Assembly (NCBI GenBank): GCA_937952455.1
Contig: CALFYU010000586.1
Coordinates: 1-27,629 of the forward strand
Source: an uncultured Planctomycetaceae bacterium
Lineage (GTDB): Bacteria; Planctomycetota; Planctomycetia; Planctomycetales; Planctomycetaceae
DNA: 27,629 nt
Direction of reading: 5' to 3'
Program-made: the position numbers and the translations under genes
Part shown: positions 26,811-27,629 of the stretch, in pieces
Numbering within the stretch: position 1 is the stretch's first letter
How the letters are laid out: every line of letters starts with the position of its first letter
The notes under the pieces: generated by a model
Database searches by the model: none
What the model was told of the DNA's origin: nothing
The model's input: the letters and a program-made list of their open reading frames with translations, nothing else

Positions 26811-27629
26811 TCATTTCTCCGAATTCGCGGCTGACTTGTCCAGCAATTGCGAATCGAACCAATCGGCCAATATGGCGACCTCTTCGTGAATGGTGGGCCA
26901 GGGATGTCCGCCTCCCGGTTTGACGATTAACTTGGCTTCAACCCCCGCGTTTTTCAAGGCTTCGACCATCACTTCCGATTGCTGCAGCGGCACCGCGGGA
27001 TCGGCGTCGCCGTGAATCAGCAAGAACGGCGGCGCCTGTTTGTGAACCAGCTTCGCCGGTGAAATCTCCTCGATCTTTTTGGTGATTTCCTCGTCACTGA
27101 GCCCGTCGACGCCGTCGCGAAACGCCAATGCCCGTACGATTTGCCCGAATCGATCGGCCCCCTTGGGATCGACGGCGCGATCGCCGTACATCGTAAAATC
27201 GGTCGGCGGGAAGAAAACCGCCGTGGCTTTCACTTCCGTACCGTCCGATTTTTCGCCGTCATACGCCGTCACCGATGCGAGACAGGCAAGATGCCCGCCG
27301 GCCGATGCGCCCGTCAGCCCCAGATTGTCCGGGTCGATTCCATAGTCTTCCGCGTGCTTTTTGACCCAGTGAATCCCCAGTTTGATGTTTTTCAACATTT
27401 CCACGGCGGAAAACTTGGTGATCGATCCGGGACGGATCGCGAACACCGTGTACCCTTTCTTCGCGAAAATATCGTACATTTGGGCCCGCTTGTGATCGCG
27501 GATTTTTCCACGGTCCGAATGCCAGGCTCCGCTGGCGACGTCGACGATGCCCACCCCGTTCTTCTCGCCGGTGGGGACAAAGATATCCATCACCAGTGCC
27601 ACGCCGTATTCCTGGCCGTACACGGCGTC
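26811..27629 (-). CDS. Alpha/beta hydrolase (esterase/lipase-like), N-terminus outside window
   Basis: 272 residues are visible; the frame is open at the right edge, so the start and any signal peptide are missing. The nucleophile elbow is GASAGG (Ser about residue 107 counted from the GTG at 27623). The acidic residue is in LLIHGDADPAVP (about 208) and the His in GGGHPW (about 240), completing a Ser-Asp-His triad in the right order. The pattern fits BD-FAE or dienelactone-hydrolase-type carboxylesterases, common in planctomycetes near sulfatases and polysaccharide genes. The usual HGG oxyanion motif is not clear: the equivalent position reads VDVASGAW. The substrate is probably an ester on a carbohydrate or small molecule; this is inference. 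It converges with the kinase gene, with 87 bases between. Confidence 0.85.
   Translation of the reverse strand, partial: DAVYGQEYGVALVMDIFVPTGEKNGVGIVDVASGAWHSDRGKIRDHKRAQMYDIFAKKGYTVFAIRPGSITKFSAVEMLKNIKLGIHWVKKHAEDYGIDPDNLGLTGASAGGHLACLASVTAYDGEKSDGTEVKATAVFFPPTDFTMYGDRAVDPKGADRFGQIVRALAFRDGVDGLSDEEITKKIEEISPAKLVHKQAPPFLLIHGDADPAVPLQQSEVMVEALKNAGVEAKLIVKPGGGHPWPTIHEEVAILADWFDSQLLDKSAANSEK

Overview
The window looks like a stretch of chromosome from a planctomycete (Planctomycetota). The evidence is indirect: GC-rich coding sequence with weak or variable Shine-Dalgarno sites, many exported proteins of unknown function, an FHA/serine-threonine kinase giant, an Nramp-like carrier next to an FG-GAP/VCBS propeller protein, a C-terminal-haem cytochrome, and a ThiE carrying the ThiD2 domain. 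The genus cannot be told from sequence alone. I see no phage, insertion sequence, CRISPR array, tRNA or rRNA.

Layout. 1-1491 is the 3' part of a helical-repeat protein cut by the window edge. 2043-4681 (+) holds an exported protein of unknown function and a cytochrome c'-like protein. 4723-6637 (-) holds a YgfZ/GcvT-like folate-binding protein and a PPP-type phosphatase. 7104-10849 (+) pairs a divergent Nramp-like transporter with an exported beta-propeller protein. 11028-13850 (+) has two exported or anchored proteins of unknown function. 13915-16790 (-) is a thiamin cluster, transcribed thiE, thiS, thiG. 17592-20915 (+) is clpC, with a strong terminator, followed by a methyltransferase. After a structured non-coding stretch comes an 89-residue small protein, then a YdjM-like membrane protein (-), then a 4.2-kb gene for an FHA-FHA-coiled-coil-kinase protein (+). 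An alpha/beta hydrolase (-) is cut by the right edge.

How the genes fit together. ThiG makes the thiazole phosphate with sulfur carried by ThiS; ThiE joins thiazole and pyrimidine into thiamin phosphate. Here ThiE has a ThiD2 domain (pyrimidine phosphate kinase) and, ahead of it, a domain that resembles the N-terminal substrate/adaptor domain of ClpC. The clpC gene itself lies divergently just upstream. This ThiE is the most unusual object in the window. The thiG reading frame carries an in-frame TAG exactly at the conserved GKY lysine, so it is either a recent pseudogene or a base error.

Other points of interest are the FHA-kinase architecture, the loss of canonical metal ligands in the Nramp-like carrier, the internally duplicated cytochrome with one haem site, and a structured RNA-like region at 21099-21239.
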